64,000 nucleotides of DNA from Clostridia bacterium (GCA_910575245.1 CAJTEN010000008.1:1-64000); one strand, 5' to 3'. Shown: positions 34,400 through 44,313, numbered from the stretch's first letter. A program made the numbers and translations. The notes: generated by a model from the sequence alone, not told the origin.

Positions 34400-34620
34400 G
34401 GACTTTGCATTTACTGCAAAGTCCGTGGAATCATGTAAATTTAACCAAGAGAGAATCCGCCCCTCGCCGAAGGCGACTTGGAATGGGCAGATTCCGTAAC
34501 AGTGAGACCGTGAGCCGAACTGTAACGCATCCAGCCCATGAAAAGTCGCCTTCGGCGAGGGGCTGGATGCCTGAAACCGTAGCTTTATCGACCGGATGCC
34601 TTGCAGCAGGGTGCAAGGCA
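34400..34620. repeat. Multi-hairpin palindromic intergenic element
   Basis: Three structures lie in a 505-bp non-coding gap. GGACTTTGCA/TGCAAAGTCC (34400-34409/34415-34424); a perfect 20-bp arm pair (34460-34479 and 34543-34562, core CTCGCCGAAGGCGACTT) that can alternatively be replaced by GCATCCAGCCC/GGGCTGGATGC (34527-34537/34560-34570); and TGCCTTGC/GCAAGGCA (34597-34620). The inner TGAGCCGAACTGTAAC (34511-34526) recurs with one change at 54971-54986. Looks like a repetitive extragenic element. Confidence 0.65.
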
Positions 34621-34729
34621 CCGTGAATAGTAACAAACTGTTACCATAAGCGCAGATGGTCCAATATCTTCCTTGAATTTCGGTGAAAAAACGCTACAAT
34701 AAAAAAAGAAATGACAGGGGGAAATTAAT

Positions 34730-35491
34730 ATGAAATCTTCCAGCGGTACGTATGACAGGGCCAGCACATCAACAGGGAACACAGACAACTACAGCAGCGG
34801 TTATGGCGGTGGCACCAATCTTAACGGAAGCCTGTTAGGCGCCATTTTGTTTACTGTGGCCTCTCTGGCAGTTTTCTCATTTCTCATGTGCACCATGATA
34901 ATTTTCGCGGTTTTTTATGCGGTTTTCTTCAGCTGGCCCTACTATATCCGTACTACCGCCCAAAATTACTTGCGAGGGGCCCACGATCTTCCGCTGATCC
35001 TGATCACTGTCATGCTGATATCACTGATCGCATATTTTCTGTTCTGTTCGTACAAGATATTCTCCCAAAAACAGATGCGGTCAAAGCGCTACTTCATTAC
35101 GGCTGTACTGGCGGCGGGCCTGCTGCTGGCGCTGATCCGTGTCAGAGTGGGCGGCTTTGAACTTTCCGCAGTCGCAGGCGGCCTTTTCTCAGGCCTCTCT
35201 CTGGCAACCCTGCCCACGATCGTACTCTGCTTTTTTGAACATCTGGTCACGAAGAAACAGCGGGGCGACAACCGGTGGTTCATCACACTCGTTTCCAAAC
35301 ATGCAGGTGCTTTGTTTTCCAAAAGTCCTGTAGGAATGCTCCCCTTTGGCATAATCGTTGTGGTGCTCGGGACGGTATTCCTGTTTATCCTTGGAGATGC
35401 GGCCCGAATCAACGATATACAGTTCTGGAACGCTTTCCGTGCCATGGGTGCGCTCTTTGCAGCTATGGGAATTATTGACTCTGCAAGATAA
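34730..35491 (+). CDS. Unknown integral membrane protein
   Basis: 253 residues, not recognised. The first 30 residues are Ser/Thr/Gly-rich (SSGTYDRASTSTGNTDNYSS), followed by about six hydrophobic segments with Phe- and Leu-rich sequence. A ribosome site AGGGGGA precedes ATG 34730. It converges with sbcC, 16 bp away, and has no obvious functional neighbour. Confidence 0.7.
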   Translation: MKSSSGTYDRASTSTGNTDNYSSGYGGGTNLNGSLLGAILFTVASLAVFSFLMCTMIIFAVFYAVFFSWPYYIRTTAQNYLRGAHDLPLILITVMLISLIAYFLFCSYKIFSQKQMRSKRYFITAVLAAGLLLALIRVRVGGFELSAVAGGLFSGLSLATLPTIVLCFFEHLVTKKQRGDNRWFITLVSKHAGALFSKSPVGMLPFGIIVVVLGTVFLFILGDAARINDIQFWNAFRAMGALFAAMGIIDSAR

Positions 35492-35507
35492 GCAGCGTTC
35501 GGGCATG

Positions 35508-38500
35508 TCACACTCCCGAATCTATCGTAATCTCACTCCCCGCCTTTGACTTCTCTATTTTAATCTGCTGCGGGATGCTCTCTTTCAATTCTTCCCGGTG
35601 ACTGATGATTCCGACCAGTTTGCCTGTACCTGACAGATTGAGAAGAATATCCATCGCATTTTCTATGGATTTCCGGTCCAGTGTCCCAAATCCTTCATCT
35701 ACGAACAGTGCCTCCATCTGTATACCGCCCAGATGGGAAGAAACGGTATCAGAAAGGCCAAGGGCAAGGCTTAAGGATGCCTTGAAGCTTTCACCGCCGG
35801 ACAGGTTCCCCACAGGTCTTCTGCATCCTGTAAAGTTGTCCAGCACCTCGAGATCCAGGAAGGTACTGCTCTGCTTTCCAGGAGACTTTTCCTGTCGGTA
35901 TAGCTCATACTGGCCGTCGCTCATCGGCACAAGCCTGCGATTTGCCGCCAGGATAATATTGTCGAAGCCTGCTGCCTGAATATATTGTTCCAGCGTGATC
36001 TTTCCGTTTCCTGTTGTCCCTCTTACGAGGTGATAGAGTCTGGCAGACATACCGCTTTCTTTCTTATATTTCTCAAGGCACTCCTGCAAGCCTGCGATCT
36101 GCTCCTGTTTCTTCCTGTTTTCGGTAAGTCTCGAAGTGATCCGGCTGTATTCTTTCTGCAAGCTCTCGACTTTATCATTCTGTTCCTTAAGCTCCTTTTG
36201 TACGGATTCCAGATCCGTTACCGCCTTTCCTCTGGCGTCAGCCTCGGCCTGCCGTAACTGGTCGCCTATGCTCTTTACTTTTGCATGATAAGCCGTGATT
36301 TCTTTTTCTTCTTCTGCGATCTCCTCTTCCGAAGCCATATAAGCAAGAAATACCTCCTGATCGGCAAATTCTTTCGCTCTTAACCGGGATTCGAACTCAC
36401 TATGGAGTTCCGATTCTTCTGCCTTAGCCTTGTCCAGCGATTCTTTCAGTTCCTTGATTGCGGAATTGATTCCGGCCAGTTTTGTTTCTGCATCCGCCTT
36501 ATTTCTGCGGGCTGTTTCTATGGCCTCCGCGATCTCATCTATCATTTTCTGGTTATCGGAGCGGGCAGTCTGCGCCTGTTCCAGGCTTTCATAGGGAAGT
36601 GTCTGCAGAAGCGACAGCGAAGCTTCTTTTTCACCAAGACTCCTTTCATTCTTATGCTGTTCTTCTATAAAACAGTCCTTCTTGTCCCGAAGCTCTGTGG
36701 ACTCCTTACCGGCCGCTGTTTCCAGCTCTTTCTGTGCTTTTTCCAGATGTCGGCAATCTGTCTTTAACTTGTTGATCCGGTCAGCATGCTCACAGATGGT
36801 CTGCGCAATGCCATCCTGCGCCTGCATAATCGCAGTTATCAGTCCCTCCACTGTTTTTCCGTCTGCCGGAGCCTGTAAAAGATCATGCCTAAGACATTTC
36901 TTTATATTTTCCGTCAGCTGTTTTTCCAATGCCTGAACGGATGCATTCTCTTTCTCTGCTTCCGCCAGAGCCTTATTTTTTACTGCCTCGGCTTTCTCTG
37001 CCTTTTCGGACAATTTCTTACATTGTTCTTCCGTCATCGCTTCTTCCGGAAGATCTGCCGGATGCGGATGGTGTATGGAACCACAGACCGGACAGGGGGT
37101 ACCCTCTCCAAGCTTCGCAGCCAAAATGCCCGCCCGACAGTTTTCAAGCATGTTTTCTGCCTGCTGTTTTTTATCGCGGGCAGCTTCATAGTCGGCTCTT
37201 GCTTTCCTGAAGGCCTTCTGTTTCTTCTCTGCTTCTGTCCGCTTCTGTTCAAGAGCAGGAAGTTCTGTCTGAATGATCTCATGGATGTCCTGTTCTAATT
37301 TCCCGGCCTCTTTCTCAAGAGATTTTGCCTCCGCCAGCCTGACCGGACTGCCCTTTAACCTTGCGGTCAGTTCGCTTAGTGACTTTATTTTATCACCCAG
37401 TTCGCGTTCCGTACGTTCAAGTTCTTCCTGACGTTCCGGAAAATGAGCCGCGTCCTCCTTTAACCCGTTGATTTCTTTCAACAGGCTGTCCCGAAGCGTA
37501 TATTTATCCTCATCCTCCATAATCTGCCTGACAATCTGCTTCAATTGTTCTGCATAAGGTTCTTTCTTCAATGCATCCTCAAGCGCAGCTTTGGCCTTGT
37601 TCTCCTTTTCTTCAGAGATTGTACGCTCGGCCTCCTTGCCTTTTATCTTATCTTCCGCCGCAATGATCGATTTCTTTTTGGAATCCCAGTTCTGATAAAC
37701 AGGATTGACAAAATGGGCCGCATCCTTTTTTCTTTGCAGCGAGGCAGAACGCGCCGCCATATTTTCCTGTCCGGCATCCAGAAGTTCCTTTTCTTTCGTC
37801 AGGTCGGCAAACCGCCTGACAAACTTATTGTTTGTCTCTGCAACTGCCGCTTCCTGGCTCTTTGCATCAAGCTTCTTCCTCTCAGATGTGAGAATTGCTT
37901 CCGAATCGCCCTGCCGCTTTCTGTCCTCCTCAATGACCTGCCCGGTCAGATTCAGTATCTCATCCAGATTCCAGGCGCTGCTGCTTCTGTCCGCACGTTC
38001 CTGCAGCCGAAGGAGTTCATCGGCAAGGGGGCTGTCATCCCCCACCTCCACATCATTGAAATATTGAACCGCACTCCTCTGTGTATCTTCATAGCAGCGG
38101 GTGCTTGCATCCATGCGGTCTTTCAGTTTACCTTCCAGATTCTTGTAAGCGCCTGTCATGAAAATCTGACGCAGGATCCTGGTCCGATCCTCTGTCTTCG
38201 CGTTCAGAAGTTCCCAGAACTCTCCCTGGGCAATCATTGCGATCTGCTTGAACTGTGCCGCGTCGATATGTAAAAGATCGATGATCGCCCTGTTTACCTT
38301 TTTAACCCCTTCGCACAAGGGCTCCGTATTACAGCAAAGAGTCGCGTTTTCGTCTTCTTTTGTCATGCCTGTGCCGCGTTTCACCGGACGTATATATTCA
38401 GGATTGCGGTGTACATGATAGTTTTTCCCTTGATGGGAAAAATGGAATTCCACATAGGTATCCACACTGTCGTTTGCGGCATACTCACTTCTCAAATTCT

Positions 38501-38693
38501 TTTTGTCGCGATAGCTGCCGCTGGTCTCCCCATAGAGGGCAAAACAGATAGCATCGAAGATCGTCGTCTTCCCGGCTCCTGTATCCCCTGTGATCAGAAA
38601 AAGTCCCTTTTCGTCGAACTGGTCAAATTGAATCGGCGTCATTGTGCCGGCATACGGCCCGAAGGCGCTGATGATAAGTTTAATCGGTTTCAT
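35508..38693 (-). CDS. sbcC: Exonuclease subunit SbcC
   Basis: 1061 residues. ATPase half-domains flank a long coiled coil: Walker A GDTGAGKTTIFDA near residue 35, the CPVCGS zinc hook near the middle with a second short Cys-poor HHPHP follow-up, and the signature NLSGGESFKASLSLAL with Walker B ALFVDEGFGTLD at the C-terminus. With SbcD it forms the Mre11-Rad50-type nuclease that processes hairpins and DNA ends. ATG 38693 lies within the end of sbcD (14-bp overlap); the upstream eight-residue extension is not needed. Confidence 0.95.
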   Translation of the reverse strand: MKPIKLIISAFGPYAGTMTPIQFDQFDEKGLFLITGDTGAGKTTIFDAICFALYGETSGSYRDKKNLRSEYAANDSVDTYVEFHFSHQGKNYHVHRNPEYIRPVKRGTGMTKEDENATLCCNTEPLCEGVKKVNRAIIDLLHIDAAQFKQIAMIAQGEFWELLNAKTEDRTRILRQIFMTGAYKNLEGKLKDRMDASTRCYEDTQRSAVQYFNDVEVGDDSPLADELLRLQERADRSSSAWNLDEILNLTGQVIEEDRKRQGDSEAILTSERKKLDAKSQEAAVAETNNKFVRRFADLTKEKELLDAGQENMAARSASLQRKKDAAHFVNPVYQNWDSKKKSIIAAEDKIKGKEAERTISEEKENKAKAALEDALKKEPYAEQLKQIVRQIMEDEDKYTLRDSLLKEINGLKEDAAHFPERQEELERTERELGDKIKSLSELTARLKGSPVRLAEAKSLEKEAGKLEQDIHEIIQTELPALEQKRTEAEKKQKAFRKARADYEAARDKKQQAENMLENCRAGILAAKLGEGTPCPVCGSIHHPHPADLPEEAMTEEQCKKLSEKAEKAEAVKNKALAEAEKENASVQALEKQLTENIKKCLRHDLLQAPADGKTVEGLITAIMQAQDGIAQTICEHADRINKLKTDCRHLEKAQKELETAAGKESTELRDKKDCFIEEQHKNERSLGEKEASLSLLQTLPYESLEQAQTARSDNQKMIDEIAEAIETARRNKADAETKLAGINSAIKELKESLDKAKAEESELHSEFESRLRAKEFADQEVFLAYMASEEEIAEEEKEITAYHAKVKSIGDQLRQAEADARGKAVTDLESVQKELKEQNDKVESLQKEYSRITSRLTENRKKQEQIAGLQECLEKYKKESGMSARLYHLVRGTTGNGKITLEQYIQAAGFDNIILAANRRLVPMSDGQYELYRQEKSPGKQSSTFLDLEVLDNFTGCRRPVGNLSGGESFKASLSLALGLSDTVSSHLGGIQMEALFVDEGFGTLDRKSIENAMDILLNLSGTGKLVGIISHREELKESIPQQIKIEKSKAGSEITIDSGV

Positions 38694-39837
38694 TGACGAT
38701 ACCTGCCTCTCCCGCAATTTTATTCATAAACGCAAGCTCTTCTTCGCTGATCTCACAGCCATATACCATTTGATAGAAATCCGAGATCATCTCACCGAAA
38801 GTTTTATTCTCCGTAATCTGTGTGATGTCCGTCTGCTGAAGCTCTCTTGTGTGGGAATTGTCATACTCAATCCGGATCGTGTTAGGATAATACTGTTGGA
38901 AGATACCCATGGCATTACCGACCGTCTCTTCATCTGTCAACGTCACATAAATAAAGTCTTCCGGTGCGATAATGTTCTCCTCCTTAAGAAGTTGCTTCAT
39001 CCGTCCCTTAAGATGCCGCAGGTCACGCATGGGATATAAAGGTTCCAGTTTGATATCTACGTCACCTTTCTTTCCCAGATTCACGATCGTGGCGAATTTG
39101 TTATTGGAAGCTTCACTGAGAGAATACTTTAACGGAGAGCCTGCATAACGTATCTCCTCACGGCCAACTGACTGCGGCGAGTGGATATGCCCAAGCGCAA
39201 CATAGTCGAAATCCGTGAAACAGTCCGCCCCGATCTTCTCCACAAGCCCGACCGTCTGCGTGGAGACAGATTCCGATCCGCCTAACTGCGGATCCGCCGA
39301 TTTGCCCGCGACAAACTGATGCGCCACAAGAATATTCCTCTCTTCCGGATTGATCATGCTTTTGTCCAGAACGACCCGTACGGCATCGTCATAATTCTCT
39401 ATTTCCTCATCAGGATAGAAGTGCCTGACCTGCGATGCCTTGATAAACGGCATCAGATAAATATTGACCTTCCCGTCCGAATCCTCAACTTCCTTTTTGA
39501 AAAGCTTTCCTTCATATTTTGCCGAGATAAAGATATCTCTCGCCTCGAACAGGCTGCTTCCGAAATTCAGGCGCTCGTCAGAGTCGTGATTCCCGGTAAT
39601 AATGAATGTTTTGATCCTCTTCTCAGCAAGCCTGCAGATAAAATAGTCAAAAAGTCTTACCGCAGCCTCGCTGGGAATCGTCTTATCATACACGTCACCG
39701 GCGATCAAAACAGCATCTATGCCGTTTTTCTCCGCAATATCAAGAATCTGGTCAAGTATATATTTCTGGTCTTCTATCAGGTCAAACTCCCCGATGGACT
39801 TGCCGATATGAAGATCTCCCAAATGTATAAATTTCAT
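38680..39837 (-). CDS. sbcD: Exonuclease subunit SbcD
   Basis: 385 residues. Calcineurin-like phosphoesterase motifs FIHLGDLHIGK, LIAGDVYDKTIPS, ITGNHDSDERL and LGHIHSPQSVG supply the two-metal site of Mre11/SbcD nucleases. The C-terminal region contacts SbcC. First gene of the sbcDC pair, with coupled translation to sbcC. Confidence 0.95.
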   Translation of the reverse strand: MKFIHLGDLHIGKSIGEFDLIEDQKYILDQILDIAEKNGIDAVLIAGDVYDKTIPSEAAVRLFDYFICRLAEKRIKTFIITGNHDSDERLNFGSSLFEARDIFISAKYEGKLFKKEVEDSDGKVNIYLMPFIKASQVRHFYPDEEIENYDDAVRVVLDKSMINPEERNILVAHQFVAGKSADPQLGGSESVSTQTVGLVEKIGADCFTDFDYVALGHIHSPQSVGREEIRYAGSPLKYSLSEASNNKFATIVNLGKKGDVDIKLEPLYPMRDLRHLKGRMKQLLKEENIIAPEDFIYVTLTDEETVGNAMGIFQQYYPNTIRIEYDNSHTRELQQTDITQITENKTFGEMISDFYQMVYGCEISEEELAFMNKIAGEAGIVNETD

Positions 39838-39989
39838 CTTGTTGTCCTTCCAAAAATCATGTTTATATATGAATTATTCATGATAGGATTAGGTTTGTCA
39901 ATAAATTAATCTCCTCTGGCAACAGATATTTTATTTCATACTATAATAATGTATAATATCAATAAACAGATTACGGCGAAAGGACAGAT

Positions 39990-40138
39990 ATGACTAAAAA
40001 TGTTCCCTGTGAAGAATGTGGACAATGTGGAGAAAATATTATCCAAATGAGTTTGCAAAGCAACCCGAATCTCTTGTAAATACCGCCAAACAGCTCATAC
40101 AGGAAATTGCCATTATTGATTATTCCAAAGCTGCATAA
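39990..40138 (+). pseudogene. Small Cys-rich gene, frameshifted
   Basis: ATG 39990 (AAAGGACAG upstream) opens MTKNVPCEECGQCGE; from 40034 a second frame reads KYYPNEFAKQPESLVNTAKQ and ends at TAA 40136-40138. One base added to AAAA at 40033-40036 joins them into about 50 residues. The CxxCxxC start suggests metal binding. Family unknown. Confidence 0.5.
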
Positions 40139-40163
40139 ACGGAATCCACAGTAGATGAAATAA

Positions 40164-40210
40164 AACCTCCCTAGAAATAGTCCTTTTCCGTCCTAATTTC
40201 TAAAGAGGTT
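40164..40210 (-). terminator. Terminator of the sugar operon
   Basis: AACCTC..TAGAAAT (40164-40178) pairs with ATTTCTA..GAGGTT (40196-40210); on the minus strand it is followed by UUUAUUUC. Located just after the dhaL-like stop. Confidence 0.6.
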
Positions 40211-40215
40211 ATTAA

Positions 40216-40842
40216 TTACTGCTTTTCTCTTTCCATTTCGGCAAGCCGATCTATGAAATAAAACATACTCATAGATCCGGCATCCACATAACCGACAGAT
40301 TTTTCGGCAAGATATCTGGCTCTCCCTTTATGAGCCTGCATGTTCTTTGTGCTCTGTGCACCTTCCCATGCGCGTTTCTTCACGGTCTCCCACACTTCAT
40401 CGTCTGGCTTGCCGTCCCCTTCCGCAAATCCTCCTGCGGCAGCATGCAGGGTGTCAACCAGGGTTCGGTCTCCCGGCCTGGCGCCTCCCGTTGTCATAAC
40501 GACTTCAAGTGCTTTCTCAAAATTTGTTTTCCAGTCTGAAGTTGTCAGTGTTTCCTTCCCCTCACTCGCCATGGCAAATCCCATAAACACCGAAGCAAAG
40601 ATAGGACCGATCGCTCCTCCCATACTGTCCAGCACGGCATCGCCGCATCTTGTAAACACATCTTCCACCGTATCCACCGGATCGCTCATAGTTTCCAGTA
40701 CCCGGCCGAAACCTCTCCGGATACTGATACCATGATCCCCGTCTCCCACGAAACTGTCAAGCTTGCACAATTCTTCACTCCGAGAGACAAGATCCCGTGC
40801 TATTTCCGTCATTTCATGCTGTAATTTATTTTTGTCAGTCAT
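40216..40842 (-). CDS. DhaL-like kinase subunit
   Basis: 208 residues. FVGDGDHGISIRRGFGRV supplies the Mg/ADP-binding aspartates, GGARPGDRTLVDTL the nucleotide loop, and AHKGRARYLAEKSVGYVDAG the C-terminal DhaL motif. DhaL subunits bind ADP/ATP and phosphorylate the keto substrate held by DhaK. No DhaM gene is present, so ATP may be the direct donor or DhaM is elsewhere. ATG 40842 follows AAAGGGTG. Last gene of the sugar operon. Confidence 0.87.
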   Translation of the reverse strand: MTDKNKLQHEMTEIARDLVSRSEELCKLDSFVGDGDHGISIRRGFGRVLETMSDPVDTVEDVFTRCGDAVLDSMGGAIGPIFASVFMGFAMASEGKETLTTSDWKTNFEKALEVVMTTGGARPGDRTLVDTLHAAAGGFAEGDGKPDDEVWETVKKRAWEGAQSTKNMQAHKGRARYLAEKSVGYVDAGSMSMFYFIDRLAEMEREKQ

Positions 40843-40887
40843 AATACACCCTTTCCACCGGTATCCTGCTGCACCTGGCGCCACCGG

Positions 40888-41880
40888 CTATTGATATCTG
40901 TCAGGCAGTTTCCTGCTCAGCCATTTTTTGATTTCATCATCCACACGGGCAAAGGCCAGGATCACGCCACCCAGCTCCTGGGTCCCGCTGTTGCCGGAAG
41001 AAACCGAATAGACTCTAATCTTCTTCGATTCCAGATACCGAAAGATATCTTTGTATAGAATATATAGTTCCGTCCAGGTCATACCACCCAGACCCCGGAT
41101 CGAAACAGCCAGTTCTTCCCCTTCCCTTACCTCAAGATCCTGCAACAGCGCATCACACATAATTCGGGAAAGCTCCTCACTGCGCGGCAGCTTAATGCGG
41201 TTTCCGCTGCTCTCTCCATGTACGCCGATTCCAAGTTCGATCTCGTCTTCAGGCATTTCCATGATAGGAAGGCCACTGACCGGATGTATCGCGCTCCGGA
41301 TTCCTACACCATAAGAACGGGTATATTGATTAGTCTTCTCTCCTATCCTGAGAATCTCAGAAGTACTTTCTCCCCATTCCGCCATCATCCCCATTACATT
41401 ATATACACTGCCGATTGCCCTTCTGTCCTTCATGTGTTCCCGGGGTGCCGATGCCACATCATCATATATGATATGCATATGCACGTCTATTCCTTTGGCC
41501 TGTGCCATTTGAACAGCCAGCCGTGAATTCAATACGTCTCCTGTATGATTCGTTACACATAACACGATCGGACTTCCGTCATCGATTTCCTGCAGGCCGC
41601 GGAGAATTCTGTTTGCTGCAGGTGCGGCAAAGATATCCCCGGGAATACCTAAATCCATTCCTCCGGGACGTACAGAACCAGCTCCCGGGCCTTCATGTCC
41701 TGAACCATAGCCCATAGCAAGCTTCACCAATCCTTTCGGCTTTCTGTCTTTCTCTTGCCGAACGATCAGATTTGTCCCTGATATACTCAGAACCTTACCG
41801 GCTTCTGCATACATCAGGCTCTGCCCCTCCAGCGCTTCCTCTACAAGCGTATCCAGATTATTATAAAGTTTTTTTAACAT
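40888..41880 (-). CDS. DhaK-like kinase subunit, divergent
   Basis: 330 residues. GYGSGHEGPGAG replaces the usual GGGSGHEP motif; NHTGDVLNSRLAVQ, RRAIGSVYNVMGMMAEWG and IGVHGESSGNRIKL (His that binds the keto group covalently) follow in DhaK order. It is clearly divergent from dihydroxyacetone kinases and sits in a sugar operon lacking any FGGY, PfkB or ROK kinase, so a ketose substrate is likely (inference). Start ATG 41880 with GGAGAG upstream; it overlaps the MFS gene by 20 bp. Confidence 0.82.
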   Translation of the reverse strand: MLKKLYNNLDTLVEEALEGQSLMYAEAGKVLSISGTNLIVRQEKDRKPKGLVKLAMGYGSGHEGPGAGSVRPGGMDLGIPGDIFAAPAANRILRGLQEIDDGSPIVLCVTNHTGDVLNSRLAVQMAQAKGIDVHMHIIYDDVASAPREHMKDRRAIGSVYNVMGMMAEWGESTSEILRIGEKTNQYTRSYGVGIRSAIHPVSGLPIMEMPEDEIELGIGVHGESSGNRIKLPRSEELSRIMCDALLQDLEVREGEELAVSIRGLGGMTWTELYILYKDIFRYLESKKIRVYSVSSGNSGTQELGGVILAFARVDDEIKKWLSRKLPDRYQ

Positions 41881-43084
41881 AATGCCCATCTCTCCATTTT
41901 CTATTTTTTACGGCAAATTTATCCACGCTGATACCAACCACTCCTGCTGTAAGATAAACAATCAACAGAAAAAAATACCCTGCACGAATCCCCTCCACTC
42001 CTCTGCTGTCCAAAAAATCTACCAGCTGTCCCAGAACCACATTGGCCAGAAGCACACCCACCATGGAAAAACCTGCTTTCAGTACAGTCTGTGCCGATGT
42101 CTTTAATCCTTCCGGTGTTATAGCATGCAGGTATTCCACCAATTCTACGATGACAGGCACCAGCATGATACCATTTAAAACCATAGTCATCATAAACACC
42201 CAGGGATTATTGCAGACCGATGCGATCATCCAGCGAAAGGCACCGACAAACATTACCATTATCATACACCGCTTAATTCCCATATGCTTCATCCACCGTC
42301 TTCCCGGTCCTGCATGAAAAGGAAATTCCGATACCGCCAGCAAAGCATTACCAATGCCTACCATGAAATAATCTCCTTCCAGATCATGCGTCAAATGAAT
42401 TCCAAAAAAAGTGGAATTAAATGAAGTCCCCAGCATAAAGACTGTAAACAGTGCCAAAACATATCGCAGTTCCTTGTTTTTCAGCAGCATAAATACATTG
42501 TTATCCTGTGACGGTCCATCTGTTTCTTTTCTATTCACTTTATGTATATCTGGCAAAAAAACGCAAACCGCGAACGAGACAAGCAATACCAGTAAGAAAG
42601 AATTCATCATAAGGCTTTCCTGCCGAATCAGGAGCTGCCCCAGAACAGCAGACATCACAGCATAACCAATTGTGCCGGCCATGCGGATCGGATTATAATG
42701 ACGCCCCGTCCGCATGGCATAATTAACTCCTAAAGCTTCATATATTCCGCTCATGGAACTAAAGAATACCGAGAAAACCACCATCGTGACCGCAAGATGC
42801 GGTATGGTATCAACCCTTTTGAATACAAGCAGCAGCACGCTGCTGATGACAAGCAGTCCCAGTAAAACTTTCTTGGCAGAAAAAATTTTGTCCGACAGCA
42901 TACCTATGATCAGAACGAAGAAAAACAGAATGATCTGATAAATCCCGTTTATTATTCCCAGCATACCCGACGGCATTCCGGCATTCGAAAGATAAACCGG
43001 GAAAAAGGCTGCATAAGTGGCTTGTCCCAGAAAAATGACAAAGAAGAAAACATAGAACAAGTATAGCTTCTTATCTCTATTCAA
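41861..43084 (-). CDS. MFS transporter (nucleoside/sugar symporter-like)
   Basis: 407 residues with 12 predicted membrane segments. The N-terminus LYLFYVFFFVIFLGQATYAA and GMLGIINGIYQIILFFFVLI resemble the MFS_1-like/NupG-type group. GMLSDKIFSAKKVLLGL is the loop 2-3 motif. It may import the same sugar as the ABC system, or export a pathway product. It overlaps dhaK and follows the alcohol dehydrogenase by 29 bp. Confidence 0.8.
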   Translation of the reverse strand: MNRDKKLYLFYVFFFVIFLGQATYAAFFPVYLSNAGMPSGMLGIINGIYQIILFFFVLIIGMLSDKIFSAKKVLLGLLVISSVLLLVFKRVDTIPHLAVTMVVFSVFFSSMSGIYEALGVNYAMRTGRHYNPIRMAGTIGYAVMSAVLGQLLIRQESLMMNSFLLVLLVSFAVCVFLPDIHKVNRKETDGPSQDNNVFMLLKNKELRYVLALFTVFMLGTSFNSTFFGIHLTHDLEGDYFMVGIGNALLAVSEFPFHAGPGRRWMKHMGIKRCMIMVMFVGAFRWMIASVCNNPWVFMMTMVLNGIMLVPVIVELVEYLHAITPEGLKTSAQTVLKAGFSMVGVLLANVVLGQLVDFLDSRGVEGIRAGYFFLLIVYLTAGVVGISVDKFAVKNRKWRDGHYVKKTL

Positions 43085-43113
43085 TTTCTACACCTTCACT
43101 TCCACCCAGGATA

Positions 43114-44292
43114 CTATCCAATACACAAACGATAGATCTGTTTCGCGTCTTCTTCACTTAACTGCTTAAAATGACCAATACTCCCACCGCCCAAAGCGAC
43201 TGCATGCCGGGCCATATAATCGATTTGGCCCGTCTCAAGATCTGCCTCCCTGAAGCTGACCGGCAGTCTCAGGTCACGATAAAAATCTTTAGTAGCCTCG
43301 ATTCCTGCCACAGCCGCCTTCTTGTCATCCGTTTCCTGAATCCGGAACACTTCTCTGGCATATCGGGCAAAGCGGGATACACAGAAAGGATATACATATT
43401 TCATCCATCCGGGCCCCACAATCGTCAGGGTTGCTCCGTGAGCAGTATCATACAGCGCAGAGAGCTCATGCCCCAGACTGTGAGTTGCCCAGTCTTGAGG
43501 CCTTCCAAGACCCACTGTATTATTATGGGCAATGGTTCCCAGCCACATGATCTCGGCCCGATTATCATAATTCATAGGATCCGACATTACCTTCCTCCCG
43601 AAATCAATGACTGCCCTCAACATGCCTTCCGCCAGATAATCCATGCTTCCCACATCCACAGGCGAGAAATACCTTTCCAAAATATGTACGTACATATCCG
43701 CAACTCCACAAGCCGTCAGATAAGCCGGCAACGAGTAAGTAAGTTCAGGGTTCTCAAAAGCGATCACCGGACGGGTAAGAGCAGCTCCAATCCCTGCTTT
43801 CACCATAGGATCTGTCTCATCATTTGTGATAACCGCCCCCGTGGACGATTCACTTCCTGCCGCAGGATAAGTCAATACAACCGCGACCGGCAGCATCCTT
43901 TCTATATCTTCCGGCTTCTTCGACAATTCCCAAACATCCCCGTCATAATAAAAACCGACTCCTATTGCTTTGCAGGTATCAACCACGCTGCCGCCGCCAA
44001 TCGCCACCAGAAAGTCAATCTGCTTCTCACGGCATAAGGCAATTCCCCGTTTCACCAAAGACAGCCGCGGATTCGTCTGCACGCCGCTCAGCTCATAAAC
44101 CTCTATCTTTTCGTCACGCAGTTTCTGCCCCACTTGATCCAGCAGGCCATTCTTCTTAATATGGCCTCCCTGCCCATAGACGATCAGCACCCGATGGCCT
44201 CCCAGCCGCTTTACATCCTTTCCAATGCTGTTCTCCGCCTCCTTACCAAATACAAACTCCGTATAATTTTGATGTCTGAAATTCTGCAGCAT
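43114..44292 (-). CDS. Iron-containing alcohol dehydrogenase
   Basis: 392 residues of the BDH/YqhD-like class. NAD(P) motif IGGGSVVDTCKAIG near 100, and metal ligands in GVADMYVHILERYF, HSLGHELSALYDTAHGATL. It would reduce an aldehyde such as glycolaldehyde or lactaldehyde, the expected second product of ketose-1-phosphate cleavage. Operon position between GH43-like and MFS genes. Confidence 0.9.
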   Translation of the reverse strand: MLQNFRHQNYTEFVFGKEAENSIGKDVKRLGGHRVLIVYGQGGHIKKNGLLDQVGQKLRDEKIEVYELSGVQTNPRLSLVKRGIALCREKQIDFLVAIGGGSVVDTCKAIGVGFYYDGDVWELSKKPEDIERMLPVAVVLTYPAAGSESSTGAVITNDETDPMVKAGIGAALTRPVIAFENPELTYSLPAYLTACGVADMYVHILERYFSPVDVGSMDYLAEGMLRAVIDFGRKVMSDPMNYDNRAEIMWLGTIAHNNTVGLGRPQDWATHSLGHELSALYDTAHGATLTIVGPGWMKYVYPFCVSRFARYAREVFRIQETDDKKAAVAGIEATKDFYRDLRLPVSFREADLETGQIDYMARHAVALGGGSIGHFKQLSEEDAKQIYRLCIG

Positions 44293-44313
44293 TTAATGAT
44301 TCCTCCTCATGCT

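Larger units (their letters stand above)
39838..40215. other. Intergenic region between sbcD and dhaL-like gene
   Basis: 378 bp. It contains the promoter side of sbcDC, a small frameshifted Cys-rich gene (39990-40138) and the terminator of the sugar operon (40164-40210). Confidence 0.5.

Noticed and set aside
35605..38273. Several long plus-strand frames opposite sbcC
   Set aside because: They are antisense shadows of a well-supported 1061-residue gene.
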